Notes: a model not told the origin generated them from the letters alone. A DNA stretch of 64,000 nt from Sneathiella sp. HT1-7 (GCF_020731145.1 NZ_JAJFZN010000004.1:372001-436000); one strand, 5' to 3'. Positions 51,394-62,300 are shown, counted from the stretch's first letter. Made by a program: numbers and translations.

Positions 51394-52311
51394 ATGACAA
51401 ACGTCCAGCCGCAATCCATCGACGCCGTACAGGACCTCTTGCAAGACGCCAATTATGTGGCGGATCGTAGTCTGGCCACAGTCCTTTTTCTGTCCCTGAA
51501 AATGGGCCGTCCGCTCTTTCTGGAAGGGGAAGCAGGGGTCGGCAAGACGGAAATCGCCAAGGTTTTGGCGGAACAGTTGGATCGTCCCCTAATCCGCCTG
51601 CAATGCTATGAGGGCTTGGATGTCAGCTCCGCCGTCTACGAATGGGACTATGCCCGCCAGATGATTGAAATCCGGCTGGCTGAGGCAACCGAGACGGCCG
51701 ACCGGGACCGCCTCAGCAGCGATATCTTTTCGGAAAAGTTCCTGATCAAGCGTCCGCTGCTGAAAGCACTGGAAAGCAACGTCGGCGGCGCCCCCGTTCT
51801 ACTGATCGACGAGCTCGATCGCACTGATGAGCCGTTCGAGGCATTCTTGCTTGAAGTACTCTCAGATTTTCAGGTCACCATCCCGGAGTTTGGCACTATC
51901 AGGGCGAAAGAGCCGCCAATTGTCATCATTACCTCCAACCGGACGCGGGAAATTCATGATGCGCTAAAGCGCCGCTGCCTCTATCACTGGGTCGACTATC
52001 CAAATGCGGAACGTGAAAAAGAGATCATTGCTCGAAAAATTCCCGGCGCGGATGAGCGGCTTTCAAAACAGATTGTTCTGTTCATACAGGAATTGCGTAA
52101 AGATCCCAATCTGTTCAAGCTACCGGGCGTGGCGGAGACGCTGGACTGGACCAACGCGCTGAAAGAGCTCGACATCATCTCCCTCGACCCCGATGTCATC
52201 AATGACACGCTCGGTGTTCTCCTTAAATATCAGGATGATATCGTGAAAATACAGGGGAGTGAGGCAGCGGACATCATCCAGAAGATTAACTCCGAAATGG
52301 ACGCCGTATGA
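51394..52311 (+). CDS. coxD: MoxR-type AAA+ ATPase (CoxD)
   Basis: A 305-residue MoxR-family AAA+ ATPase: Walker A GEAGVGKTE near residue 40, Walker B LLIDELDR, sensor 1 in IITSNRTREIHDALKRRC. In cox systems CoxD is a chaperone needed to build the sulfurated Mo-Cu centre together with CoxE. It overlaps coxE by 4 bp. Confidence 0.93.
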   Translation: MTNVQPQSIDAVQDLLQDANYVADRSLATVLFLSLKMGRPLFLEGEAGVGKTEIAKVLAEQLDRPLIRLQCYEGLDVSSAVYEWDYARQMIEIRLAEATETADRDRLSSDIFSEKFLIKRPLLKALESNVGGAPVLLIDELDRTDEPFEAFLLEVLSDFQVTIPEFGTIRAKEPPIVIITSNRTREIHDALKRRCLYHWVDYPNAEREKEIIARKIPGADERLSKQIVLFIQELRKDPNLFKLPGVAETLDWTNALKELDIISLDPDVINDTLGVLLKYQDDIVKIQGSEAADIIQKINSEMDAV

Positions 52312-53528
52312 GTGAACCGGCGGTACATACCGGTGGCACTTTCGCGGAAAACATCATGCATTTCGCGCGAACGCTACGCCGGGCTGGGCTGCCTGTCGGT
52401 CCGGGCCGCGTGATCGAAGCGATCCGCGCTGTCGAAGTCGCCGGTATTCGCCGCAGGGATGATTTTTACTGGACCTTGCATTCGGTCTTCGTCAATCGCC
52501 GCGACCAATGGGATATTTTCGATCAGGCGTTCCATGTGTTCTGGCGTAACCCGGAACTCCTGAAAAAGATGATGGACATGATGCTGCCGACGACGTTTCT
52601 CGATAGCACCAAGCGGGACGATCAACCGGAATTGAGCAGGCGTCTGTCCGAAGCACTCGCGCCCTCACCCGCCCCGGATACTGAGCAAGAAAACGAACAG
52701 GAAGAGATCGAGATAAACGCAACGCTCACTGCCTCGGAAAGCGAACTTCTGCAGTCGAAGGATTTTGAGAGCATGAGTGCGGAGGAAATGGAGGAAGCGA
52801 AAAAGGCCATGGCCAGGATGCGCCTGCCGATTATGGAGGTAAAAACCCGACGGCAGCGCGCGGATTTCCATGGCGGCGTTGTTGATATGCGCCGCACACT
52901 GCGCGCCAGCCTGCGAAGCGGTGGGGCCAGCATACCGCTCCGCTTCAAGTCCCGCGTGACTCGGCATCCACCGCTTATAATAATCTGTGACATTTCTGGC
53001 TCTATGACACAATATAGCCGCATGCTGCTACACTTTATGCATGCGATCACAAATGACCGAGATCGCGTTCACACATTTGTATTTGGCACCCGGCTCACCA
53101 ATATAACAAGATATATGCGTTATCGCGATGTTGACGCCGCTCTGGATGCGGTCAGTGAAAAGGTAGAAGACTGGTCCGGTGGTACACGTATTGGCGCAAC
53201 GGTGAAGGAATTTAATAAATTCTGGTCTCGCCGTGTCCTCGGACAAGGGGCGGTGGTCCTGTTTATCTCCGATGGGCTCGACCGCGATGCAGGAGAAGGA
53301 TTAGGGGTTGAAATGGAACGGCTGCATAAGTCCTGCCGACAGTTAATCTGGCTGAACCCGTTGCTCCGGTATCAGGGGTTCGAGCCACGCTCGAAAGGCG
53401 TCAAGGCGATCCTGCCCCATGTCGATCAATTCCGGACGATCCATAATCTCAACAGCCTGAAAGACCTTGCTGACATTCTATCCAACCCCATGGGCGCGCA
53501 ACCCGATAAGAGGAGTTTTGCCGCATGA
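52308..53528 (+). CDS. coxE: VWA-domain maturation protein (CoxE)
   Basis: A 406-residue protein with a von Willebrand A domain near the C-terminal half: MIDAS motif CDISGSMTQYS and the later FISDGLDRDAGEG. A charged linker rich in Glu lies around residue 120-165. It works with the CoxD ATPase in cofactor insertion. 4-bp overlaps on both sides. Confidence 0.93.
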   Translation: MSEPAVHTGGTFAENIMHFARTLRRAGLPVGPGRVIEAIRAVEVAGIRRRDDFYWTLHSVFVNRRDQWDIFDQAFHVFWRNPELLKKMMDMMLPTTFLDSTKRDDQPELSRRLSEALAPSPAPDTEQENEQEEIEINATLTASESELLQSKDFESMSAEEMEEAKKAMARMRLPIMEVKTRRQRADFHGGVVDMRRTLRASLRSGGASIPLRFKSRVTRHPPLIIICDISGSMTQYSRMLLHFMHAITNDRDRVHTFVFGTRLTNITRYMRYRDVDAALDAVSEKVEDWSGGTRIGATVKEFNKFWSRRVLGQGAVVLFISDGLDRDAGEGLGVEMERLHKSCRQLIWLNPLLRYQGFEPRSKGVKAILPHVDQFRTIHNLNSLKDLADILSNPMGAQPDKRSFAA

Positions 53529-53863
53529 CCGAAACTGCATCAACTCTGTCCGATGACGATATCCTGAGCCAGGCGCTCAACTGGAAAAAGGATGGCCGGA
53601 GCGTCGCCCTCGCGACCGTGATCAACACCTGGGGATCTGCTCCGCGCCCAGCGGGCAGCCAACTCGCAATCGATGAAACGGGTCAGATGGTCGGTTCCGT
53701 AAGTGGCGGCTGTGTCGAGGGAGCTGTCATTCAGGAAGCGCTGGAGATCATCAAGAGCGGTGAGCCCAAAACACTGGAATTCGGTGTCAGCAATGACGAG
53801 GCTTGGGAAGTCGGTCTTGCCTGTGGTGGAAAAATCAATGTCTTTGTTGAAAAGCTTGACTGA
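53525..53863 (+). CDS. XdhC/CoxI family protein, N-terminal-domain-only
   Basis: A 112-residue protein equal to the N-terminal XdhC_CoxI domain: ATVINTWGSAPRPAGSQLA, GSVSGGCVEGAVI and VGLACGGKINVF. In XdhC this domain binds the molybdenum cofactor before insertion. The Rossmann half of XdhC is a separate gene 9 bp downstream, a split typical of cox clusters. Confidence 0.92.
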   Translation: MTETASTLSDDDILSQALNWKKDGRSVALATVINTWGSAPRPAGSQLAIDETGQMVGSVSGGCVEGAVIQEALEIIKSGEPKTLEFGVSNDEAWEVGLACGGKINVFVEKLD

Positions 53864-53872
53864 GGCAGCGAC

Positions 53873-54562
53873 ATGAAAACGGCTTTACTGGAAGAACTGC
53901 AACAGGCGCGCGTCGAAAAGCGTCAGGTTGTCCTTGCGACAAACTTAACATCCGGAAACCAAAAACTTCTCTACCCATTTGAAAGTGAAGATAATTCCGA
54001 TCTGGCGGAAGCAGCGAGAAATGCCCTTCGATACGATAAACCCGCCACATTCGAGAGCGAAAACGGAACCGTTTTTCTGAATATCTTCAACCCGCCACTG
54101 CGGCTTTTCATCGTTGGGGCTGTTCATATCGCGCAGGCCCTCGTCCCCATGGCGGCGGGAGCGGATTATGAGGTTACTGTTATCGACCCGCGCCGGAGTT
54201 TCGGTTCTAGCTTTCGATTTCCCAATGTCACCCTCGATAACCGTTGGCCCGACGAAGCGCTGGAGGAGTTGAATCCAGATCGACGCACGGCCATTGTCAC
54301 GCTAACCCATGATGCAAAGCTGGATGATCCGGCATTGCAACATGCTCTGAAATCGGATGCTTTCTATGTTGGCGCTTTGGGGAGCGGACGAACCCATACG
54401 AAACGGCAACAAAGGCTTCTGAAGGTGGGCTTCACAGAAGAAGATTTCGCGCGTATTCATGGGCCCATCGGCCTCGATATCGGCGCAAAAAGCCCGGCGG
54501 AAATTGCCATCTCCATCATGGCGGAAATCACGGCGGTTCTCCGTCAGAAGGAAATAACGTGA
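53873..54562 (+). CDS. coxF: XdhC Rossmann-domain protein (CoxF-like)
   Basis: A 229-residue protein. After about 75 extra residues comes the XdhC Rossmann domain: LFIVGAVHIAQALVPMA, TVIDPRRSFGSS, and YVGALGSGRTHTKRQQRL with the final IGLDIGAKSPAEIAISIMAE (each quoted in part). With the preceding gene it rebuilds a full XdhC that matures the Mo enzyme. Overlaps the next gene by 4 bp (GTGA). Confidence 0.9.
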   Translation: MKTALLEELQQARVEKRQVVLATNLTSGNQKLLYPFESEDNSDLAEAARNALRYDKPATFESENGTVFLNIFNPPLRLFIVGAVHIAQALVPMAAGADYEVTVIDPRRSFGSSFRFPNVTLDNRWPDEALEELNPDRRTAIVTLTHDAKLDDPALQHALKSDAFYVGALGSGRTHTKRQQRLLKVGFTEEDFARIHGPIGLDIGAKSPAEIAISIMAEITAVLRQKEIT

Positions 54563-56184
54563 TCTTTGGCCGCATAGCTGTCGAGGAGGCGGAAGGTATC
54601 GTCCTTGCCCATGCGGTAGAAACTGCACCAGGCAAGCTGCTCAGGAAGGGGCATGTGCTTTCAAAATCCGATGTAGAATCCATCAAAAACAATGGCATAG
54701 ATACCATTCTTGGCGCACGTCTTGAAGATACGGATATGCCGGAAGATGAGGCTGCCGCAAAGATCGCGGCCCCCCTTACGGGGCATAATGTGACTGTAAA
54801 GCCGCCTTTCACTGGCCGCGCTAATCTCATCGCGGAAGCGCGAGGGGTCGCGGTGATTGATGAAGAACGGATAAAGACGCTCAACCATATCGATGAAACG
54901 ATCACCATCGCCACAGTAAAAAACTATGAGTTGGTGGATGCCGGGCAGATGCTGGCAACGGTCAAAATCATCCCTTTCGCCACCCCGAAGGAAAAAGTGG
55001 AGAAAGTTCTAGAATATATAAAGAAAAGCACCCAATCAATTGTTTCCGTTCATTCTTTTGTGAAGAAAAAGATCGGTATCATTTCAACGATATTACCGAA
55101 CACAAAGAAAAAGGTAATCGAGAAGTCGGAGCGGATCATGGCCGATCGTCTGGCGCGCTGCGACAATCAAATTGATTCAAGCCGCCATTGCGACCATCAT
55201 GAGGATGCACTTGCGGAGGCGATCACGGCGTTAGATAAAGGCGGATGCGATCTTATCCTAATCTTTGGCGCATCGGCCATCACGGACCGCAAGGATGTCA
55301 TCCCCGCAGCCATCACGCAAGCAGGCGGCGAAATCGACCATTTTGGCATGCCGGTAGATCCAGGAAATCTCCTTCTTCTCGGGCATTTACGCGAAAAGCT
55401 CGTGATCGGCTTGCCGGGCTGCACCCGCTCCCCCAAGCTGAATGGATTTGACTTCGTCCTCGACCGCATTCTGGCCGATATTCCGGTAACGGCATCGGAT
55501 ATCATGGATATGGGTGCAGGCGGATTACTGAAGGAAATCCCGAGCCGGCCGCAGCCACGCAATCAGGAACGAAAGGCCGGAGCGACAAAAGGAAAATCAG
55601 TTGCCGTCCTGATCCTCGCTGCGGGTCAATCCCGACGAATGGGGAGTAAAAACAAGCTTCTCGCTGAAATTAATGGAAAAGCCATGCTCCGCCATACGGC
55701 GGAAATTGCGCTCAAATCAAAAGCGGCGGGTGTCTTCGGTGTAACCGGTCACGACCGGAAGAAGATCGAGAGATTATTCAACGATCTCAATATCTCCTCT
55801 TTTTACAATCCGGACTATGCTGACGGCTTGAGTAGCAGCCTAAAAACCGGCTTTCGCGCCCTTGCCGATAAATATGACGGAATTCTTGTTTGTCTTGGCG
55901 ATATGCCGCTGGTGGATGCGGATCTCTTTGATTCCTTGATCGATGCCTTTGATGTAGAGGAAGGCCGCGCAATAGTTGTTCCCACTTTTCAGGGCAAACG
56001 GGGCAACCCGGTTCTCATCGGTAGCCAATTTAAGAATGAAATCCTCACCGTTACGGGAGATATCGGCGCCAAGTCATTGATTGCGGAGAATGAATCACAC
56101 GTCTTCAACGTCGAGGCCGATAAGGACAGTATCTTCACCGATATCGATACGCCGGACGCGCTGGTCGCCCTCCAACAAAAATGA
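54559..56184 (+). CDS. Fused MoeA/MogA-like and MocA-like molybdenum cofactor protein
   Basis: A 541-residue fusion starting at GTG. Residues 1-330 are a molybdopterin-binding domain (LILIFGASAITDRKD, HFGMPVDPGNLLLLG, IGLPGCTRSPKLNG). Residues about 345-541 are a nucleotidyltransferase of the MocA type: VLILAAGQSRRMGSKNKLL, LGDMPLVDADLF, and GNPVLIG. MocA adds CMP to the cofactor to give MCD, the form used by xanthine-oxidase-type enzymes, so this protein likely makes the cofactor for the CoxL-like subunit. Confidence 0.9.
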   Translation: MIFGRIAVEEAEGIVLAHAVETAPGKLLRKGHVLSKSDVESIKNNGIDTILGARLEDTDMPEDEAAAKIAAPLTGHNVTVKPPFTGRANLIAEARGVAVIDEERIKTLNHIDETITIATVKNYELVDAGQMLATVKIIPFATPKEKVEKVLEYIKKSTQSIVSVHSFVKKKIGIISTILPNTKKKVIEKSERIMADRLARCDNQIDSSRHCDHHEDALAEAITALDKGGCDLILIFGASAITDRKDVIPAAITQAGGEIDHFGMPVDPGNLLLLGHLREKLVIGLPGCTRSPKLNGFDFVLDRILADIPVTASDIMDMGAGGLLKEIPSRPQPRNQERKAGATKGKSVAVLILAAGQSRRMGSKNKLLAEINGKAMLRHTAEIALKSKAAGVFGVTGHDRKKIERLFNDLNISSFYNPDYADGLSSSLKTGFRALADKYDGILVCLGDMPLVDADLFDSLIDAFDVEEGRAIVVPTFQGKRGNPVLIGSQFKNEILTVTGDIGAKSLIAENESHVFNVEADKDSIFTDIDTPDALVALQQK

Positions 56185-56193
56185 GTAAATAAC

Positions 56194-56625
56194 GTGATTG
56201 ACGAACTTTATCACAAGAGCTTGTTGCGGCTTGCCGCCAACGCCACGGGCGATGGCATACTTGACAATCCGGATGCGGAAGAAACGAAGGATAATCCGAC
56301 CTGCGGCGACCGGATCACTATGCAGATCCGGCTGGGTGAAAAAGAAATTGCCGAGCTGAAGCATCAGAATCGATCCTGCATGCTCTGTCAGGCGTCGGCG
56401 TCTATGATCGGTGAACATGCTGTTGGTAAAACACTTGAAGACATTCTAAAAACACGCAAAAGTCTGCATTCCATGTTGCAGGGCGGCGTCATTCCCGATA
56501 CATCGGAATGGAAAGAACTCGAATTTTTCAATGTTGTCGCCAACCACAAGAGCCGTCATAATTGCGCCCTCCTTCCCTTTGATACTCTGATCCGGGCGTT
56601 GGAGACAGCGTTAAAGAAAGCATGA
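56194..56625 (+). CDS. IscU/SufU-like iron-sulfur scaffold
   Basis: A 143-residue protein with the three scaffold Cys: NPTCGDRITM, SCMLCQASASMI and HNCALLPFDTL. Near the start it has NPDAEETKDNPTCGD, a SufU-like pattern. It probably supplies clusters to the CoxS-like subunit or serves general SUF assembly. GTG start, 9 bp after the previous stop. It is shorter than SufU by about 5-10 residues. Confidence 0.88.
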   Translation: MIDELYHKSLLRLAANATGDGILDNPDAEETKDNPTCGDRITMQIRLGEKEIAELKHQNRSCMLCQASASMIGEHAVGKTLEDILKTRKSLHSMLQGGVIPDTSEWKELEFFNVVANHKSRHNCALLPFDTLIRALETALKKA

Positions 56626-56626
56626 G

Positions 56627-56848
56627 ATGCGTCGTAAAAACCCAAGAATAAAAAACATTCCCGACCTTCCCTCTCCCTGTACCGGTATATGCAGCATGGA
56701 CACCCAAAATCTTTATTGTCGAGGCTGTTTTCGGACACGAAATGAGATCGGTGGCTGGGTATTGATGACCAATGAAGAGAGAATGGATGTCCTGAAAGAG
56801 ATACGTCAGCGCCGACGGGATTCCCGTCTTTCGGACAAATCGCCTTAA
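56627..56848 (+). CDS. DUF1289 protein
   Basis: A 73-residue Cys-rich small protein with the DUF1289 pattern SPCTGICSMDTQNLYCRGCFRT and WVLMTNEER (quoted in part). The four Cys probably hold zinc or a cluster. It starts 1 bp after the scaffold gene stop. Function of the family is unknown. Confidence 0.88.
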   Translation: MRRKNPRIKNIPDLPSPCTGICSMDTQNLYCRGCFRTRNEIGGWVLMTNEERMDVLKEIRQRRRDSRLSDKSP

Positions 56849-56925
56849 TTTCGCCCACTTCCCCCCGCTTAATGAAAGCATCGTTGATCTCAATATGAGC
56901 TTGCTTTCAAGTAATGGGGGCGCAA

Positions 56926-57420
56926 ATGTATTTGAAAACACTTAGCATTTTGACAGTTTCCTTTCTGTCACTATTGTTTCTTGTCATGGCAACATTCATG
57001 CCAGCGGCAACAACAATAGTTGCGTCAACTGACAATGATCCCGATACCAAATGTCTTGCACAAGCTGTTTATTTTGAGGCGCGCGGCGAACCCTTCAGCG
57101 GGCAGGTCGCGGTCGCACAGGTTGTCCATAACCGCGTGGCGGAAAAGGGTACATCTTATTGCAAAGTGGTATTTGAAGGCAGCACGCGCCGCAACGCCTG
57201 TCAGTTCTCCTTTGCCTGCGACGGTAAATCCGATACCGCAACGGATCAGGTGTCCTGGCAGAGGGCATTAATGGTGGCCAACCTTGTGAGAAGCGGAAAT
57301 ATGCGCGACCTCTCCGGCGAGGCAACCTTCTATCACGCGAATTATGTCTCCCCGACTTGGTCGAAAAGCTTGGTGATAACGGCCAACATCGGTAATCATA
57401 TCTTCTATCGGCAAATGTAA
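56926..57420 (+). CDS. Exported cell wall hydrolase (SleB-like)
   Basis: A 164-residue protein with a signal peptide (YLKTLSILTVSFLSLLFLV) and a Hydrolase_2 domain: CLAQAVYFEARGEPFSGQVAVAQVVHNRV (quoted in part: YFEARGEPFSGQ, with the likely catalytic Glu), FSFACDGKSD, and the end ATFYHANYVSPTWSKSL. It cleaves peptidoglycan. GGGGG precedes the ATG at 56926; the ATG four codons earlier is weaker. Confidence 0.92.
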   Translation: MYLKTLSILTVSFLSLLFLVMATFMPAATTIVASTDNDPDTKCLAQAVYFEARGEPFSGQVAVAQVVHNRVAEKGTSYCKVVFEGSTRRNACQFSFACDGKSDTATDQVSWQRALMVANLVRSGNMRDLSGEATFYHANYVSPTWSKSLVITANIGNHIFYRQM

Positions 57421-57451
57421 TTAGCGAAACTTGATTACTGGATAAATTGCA

Positions 57452-57477
57452 AAAGCGGCCAATGGCCGCTTTTTTTG
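57452..57477 (+). terminator. Rho-independent terminator after the cell wall hydrolase
   Basis: AAAGCGGCC and GGCCGCTTT pair around AAT, followed by TTTTT, 31 bp after the stop. Strong by eye. Confidence 0.9.
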
Positions 57478-57681
57478 TCGCGTGTTTCCCCCATTATCGC
57501 CACACCCGCAAAACGATTTATTTAATTCGTGATCTTCATCACATGCTGGAATCAAAAATTAATCTATATTGAATTTGTAATTATATCGATTTGATATATA
57601 TTCGTTCGGAATATGGGCATCTAGATCCCGACTTGGAACGTGGGCGCGTTTCTCGACATTTTATGTAAGTAAGTGGAATTT

Positions 57682-58218
57682 ATGGATATTCGCACTTTAT
57701 GTCTTGGCATTCTCACTATGGGGGATGCGACCGGCTATGAAATAAAGAAGACCTTTGAAGATCGGCTGGATCTGATATTCCACGCCAGCTACGGTTCTAT
57801 TTACCCTGCTCTCAATAAGCTGACAGAGGAAGGCCTTGTCTCTTGCCGCGAACTCAGCCAGGAAAAGCGACCCGATAAAAAAATCTATTCCATCACCGCA
57901 AACGGTCGATATCAGTTTTTCGACGCGATCATGAAAAAACCGGCGTCTGATCGATTTCGGTCTGAATTTTTGGCAACCCTGATGTTTTCCCATCTTCTGC
58001 CGGCAGCCACAATTTCAGACCTCATCGATGGCCGGATAGAAGACCGTCTTCAGAAAATTGCAACCATGACCGACGAATGTGAAACCAAGCAAACGGATCG
58101 GGAAAAATTTCTATGTAATTTCGGCATGAAAATGTATCAGGCAGAAATTGATTACCTGCAAGATAATAGACACTTGCTGGAAGCGGACGCGCTCATGGGG
58201 AACCGCGCTGCAGAATAA
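57682..58218 (+). CDS. PadR-family transcriptional regulator
   Basis: A 178-residue PadR protein: LCLGILTMGDATGYEIKKTF, winged helix with HASYGSIYPALNKLTEEGLV, and KKIYSITANGRYQFF (quoted in part). The C-terminal part is the helical dimer/ligand region. It lies 39 bp ahead of the RND efflux pair and probably represses it. Confidence 0.92.
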   Translation: MDIRTLCLGILTMGDATGYEIKKTFEDRLDLIFHASYGSIYPALNKLTEEGLVSCRELSQEKRPDKKIYSITANGRYQFFDAIMKKPASDRFRSEFLATLMFSHLLPAATISDLIDGRIEDRLQKIATMTDECETKQTDREKFLCNFGMKMYQAEIDYLQDNRHLLEADALMGNRAAE

Positions 58219-58257
58219 TACAACTAAAACCATACTCTATAAACAAGAGGTATCACT

Positions 58258-59385
58258 GTGAACCGCTCAATCATCATCGCAATAATAATCGCCGTTGGCG
58301 TGACGGCCTGGATTGCGTCTGGACAGATAGACACTGGCGGCGACAGTGAGACAGCGAACGGCGATGCCGTCGCGGCGACCAAGGCAGACGGAACTTCCGC
58401 CGACACTGCCGAAACGCATAAGAACCAGCCCAAAATCATGGGGGTGCGTTATGCCATCTCCACCGCACAGCCTAAAGAGCAGGAAATCATCGTCCACGGC
58501 AGAACAGAAGCCAACCGTGTCGTTGAGCTCAAGGCGGAAATTTCGGGCCGTATAAATAAAATATATGTTGAAGAAGGTGACCGCGTGAAGTCCGGAGATC
58601 GCATCGTCAGCTTTGATGTCAAGGATAACAAGGCGCGTCTTCAGGAAGCCGAAGCTCTGGTTCGGCAAAGGGAAATCGAATTTAACGCAGCCAAGAAGTT
58701 AAACAAAAAAGGCTTCAGTTCCGACACCACATTTGCCAGTGCAAAGGCGCAGCTTGATAGCGCCAGCGCGCAAGTAACCGCGATGAAAATTCGCCTTAAT
58801 GATCTGGTGATCACAGCCCCGTTTGACGGTTATATCGAAGCGAGAGAAGCCGAGGTTGGCGATTACGTCAAGGATGGGAATGGGATTGCCACCATCGTGG
58901 AAAGCGACCCTTTATTGATCACGGGACAAATTTCCGAGTTGCAGGTCGGTAATATTGAAGTCGGTGGCAAAGGGTCGGCGAAACTTGTCACCGGCGAAAC
59001 CGTGAACGGCAAGGTCAAATTCATCGGACGGGTTGCGGAACCTGAAACCCGCACATTTCGTGTAGAATTGGAAGTCCCGAATAAGGGGTATAAACTCCGG
59101 AGCGGTGTAACCGCGGAAATTGTCTTCAAGACAAATTCAGTGATGGCGCATTTCATCTCCCCCGCATATCTGACGCTAAACGATTCTGGCGTCCTGGGCC
59201 TCAGAACTGTGGGCGAGGATGATGTTGTCAAATTCAATCCGGTTAAAATTCTCGCAGACACACCAGATGGCATTTGGGTGCAAGGGCTTCCCGAAACCGT
59301 TCGGTTGATCGTCGTCGGACAGGATTTTGTCCGGGCGGGCGACAAAGTGAGACCTGACCTCTTCGTTGCCGAGGCTTCCCAATGA
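58258..59385 (+). CDS. RND efflux periplasmic adaptor (membrane fusion protein)
   Basis: A 375-residue MFP with an N-terminal TM anchor, no lipobox. HlyD-like barrel-sandwich: LKAEISGRINKIYVEEGDRV, coiled hairpin (about 110-150), and ITAPFDGYIEAREAEVGDYV (quoted in part). The beta-barrel and distal part follow to IVVGQDFVRAGDKV. GTG start with AAGAGGT. It overlaps the permease gene by 4 bp. No outer-membrane TolC gene is next to it. Confidence 0.93.
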   Translation: MNRSIIIAIIIAVGVTAWIASGQIDTGGDSETANGDAVAATKADGTSADTAETHKNQPKIMGVRYAISTAQPKEQEIIVHGRTEANRVVELKAEISGRINKIYVEEGDRVKSGDRIVSFDVKDNKARLQEAEALVRQREIEFNAAKKLNKKGFSSDTTFASAKAQLDSASAQVTAMKIRLNDLVITAPFDGYIEAREAEVGDYVKDGNGIATIVESDPLLITGQISELQVGNIEVGGKGSAKLVTGETVNGKVKFIGRVAEPETRTFRVELEVPNKGYKLRSGVTAEIVFKTNSVMAHFISPAYLTLNDSGVLGLRTVGEDDVVKFNPVKILADTPDGIWVQGLPETVRLIVVGQDFVRAGDKVRPDLFVAEASQ

Positions 59386-62300
59386 ACGCCATTATTGACG
59401 CTGCCATAAATCGTTCACGGACGGTTATATCGGCTCTCCTTCTGATACTGGTCGCCGGGGCGTATGCCTATATTGATATCGCGAAGGAATCCGACCCGGA
59501 TATCAATATCCCGATCATCTATGTGTCCATGACCCATGAAGGCATCTCCCCAGAAGATGGGGAGAGATTGCTGATCCGGCCAATGGAGTTAGAACTCCGC
59601 TCTATCGAAGGTGTCAAGGAGATGACCGCGAGCGCATCTGAGGGGCACGCCTCTGTCACGCTCGAATTCGATGCCGGTTTCGATGTAGACAAGGCACTTC
59701 AGGATGTGCGCGAAAAAGTTGATCTCGCAAAAACCGAACTGCCCCAGGAAACCGATGATCCGACAGTCAATGAGGTTAATTTTGCGCTCTTCCCGGTAAT
59801 TGTGGTGACGCTGTCGGGCGATGTCCCGCTTCGGACCCTGATCAAGCTCGCGAAAGAGCTTGAGGATCGGGTGGAGGGCTTACCGGGCGTGCTGGAAGCC
59901 GACATTGGCGGTGATCGCGAGGAAGTGCTGGAAGTGATCATCGATCCGGTGAAGCTAGAAAGCTACAAGATTTCCAATGCAGAGCTTGCCAATGCTGTTG
60001 TCTCGAATAACAAGCTGATTGCCGCCGGCTCCATGGATACGGGCAAAGGCCGTTTCGCGATCAAGGTGCCTGGGCTTTACAAGAATGCCTCGGATGTGCT
60101 GGACATCCCCGTCAAGGTTAACAATGAAGGCGTGGTGACGCTTCGTGATGTGACGGAAGTCCGGCGCACCTTCAAGGATGCCGACAGCTACGCCCGTCTG
60201 AACGGACGCCCTGCTGTGGCGCTGGAAATCAAAAAGCGCGTCGGCGAAAATATTATTGAGACAATCGAAGCCGTCAAACTAGCCGTCGCCGAAGAGCAAA
60301 GCTACTGGCCGGAAAATGTGGTCGTGACCTTTTCGCAGGACCGATCCGAAGATATCCGGAATATGCTGCTGGATCTGCAAAATAACATCATCAGTGCCAT
60401 CATTCTGGTTATGATCGTGGTGATCAGTGCCCTGGGTGTCCGCACGGCAGGCCTCGTCGGACTATCGATCCCCGGCTCTTTCCTGATCGGCATCCTGTAT
60501 ATGTATCTCATTGGACTGACCATCAATATCGTTGTTCTGTTTGGTCTCATCCTCGCCGTTGGCATGCTGGTAGATGGCGCTATCGTTGTGACGGAATTTG
60601 CCGACCGGAAAATGGCAGAGGGCGTGCACCGGAGGCAAGCCTATGCCCTCGCGGCCAAGCGCATGGCCTGGCCAATCATCGCCTCGACCGCAACGACACT
60701 TGCCGTGTTCATGCCGCTGATGTTCTGGCCGGGCGTGGTCGGGGAGTTTATGAAGTACCTCCCCCTCACCCTGATCACAACACTGACCGGCTCTTTGCTG
60801 ATGGCACTTATCTTCGTGCCAACACTGGGGTCAGTGTTTGGGAGGGCAGGTTCGACCAATTCCAAGAGCCTTGCAGCGCTGGCGGCGGCGGAAAGCGGTG
60901 ATATTCTTAGCCTTGGCGGGCTTACGGGACGCTATGTGCGCTTCCTTGCTGTTTGCATCAAACATCCGGCAAAGATTGTCGTTCTTGGTTTGGTAACCCT
61001 TGTCGGAGTTCAGATATATTACGCGACCCATGGTAATGGTGTTGAATTTTTCCCCGAAGTCGAGCCGGAAATGGCCTTGGTCTATGTCCATGCCCGCGGT
61101 AATATGTCAACGGATGAAAAGGATCTGCTCGTCGGGCAAGTCGAGCAAGAGATTCTGAAGCTTGACGATTTCGAAGGCCTTTATACCCGCTCGGGCACTA
61201 CCGGCGGCGGCCAAAATGTTTCTGAAGACGTAATTGGAATCATACAGATCGAATTCAAGGACTGGCAGGAACGCCGCCCGGTGGAAGAGATATTTACCGA
61301 CATTCGCGAACGCACGGCCCATCTTACGGGGATCGTTGTCGAGGCCCGAAAGCCCGATAATGGACCACCGACCGGTAAGCATGTGCAGATACAGCTTTCG
61401 TCGCGCAATCCTGATCTCCTCCCAATTGAGATTGAGAAAATCCGCCATCATCTTGAAACCAATGTCAGCGATCTGATCGACTTGGAGGACAGCCGACCCA
61501 TTCCGGGTATTGAATGGCAGGTCACTGTCGATCGGTCTCAGGCCGGCCGTTTTGGCGCGGACATCCAGACTGTAGGCAAGACAATCCAGCTCGTCACCAA
61601 TGGTATCAAGGCCGATGAATACCGCCCGAACGATGCAGATGACGAGATTGATATCCGTCTGCGTTTTCCCGATGACAAACGCAGCATTGACCAGCTTGAT
61701 AATCTGCGGGTGATGACAACTAACGGCATGGTGCCGATCTCGAATTTTGTAACACGTGAAGCCCGTCAGAAAGTCGGAACGATCAGCCGTTCTGATTCAC
61801 GACGGATTATGACTGTCAAAGCCAATGTCGCCGCCGGTGTGCTGGTCGATGACAAGGTACAGGAAATTCAGGCCTGGATACAAAATGAGGCAAATATCAA
61901 CCCAGAAGTCTCCTATGTGTTCAAGGGACAGGATGAAGAGCAGAAAAAGGCCGGGGAGTTCCTCGGCAAGGCATTTGCCGTCGCCCTCTTTATCATGGCG
62001 ATTATTCTGGTGACCCAGTTTAACAGCTTCTATCATGCCTTCCTGATCCTGACTGCAGTCATTATGTCAACCATTGGCGTCTTTGTCGGCCTGATCATAA
62101 CCGGTCAGCCGTTCGGCATTGTCATGACGGGCGTCGGGGTTATCGCGCTTGCCGGGATCGTGGTGAACAATAATATCGTTTTGATCGATACCTATGCGCA
62201 CTTACGCAAGCAGGGCATGGAAGCGATGGAAGCGGTTCTGAGAACCGGTGCCCAGCGCCTGCGCCCCGTGATGCTGACGACCGTCACGACAATTTTCGGC

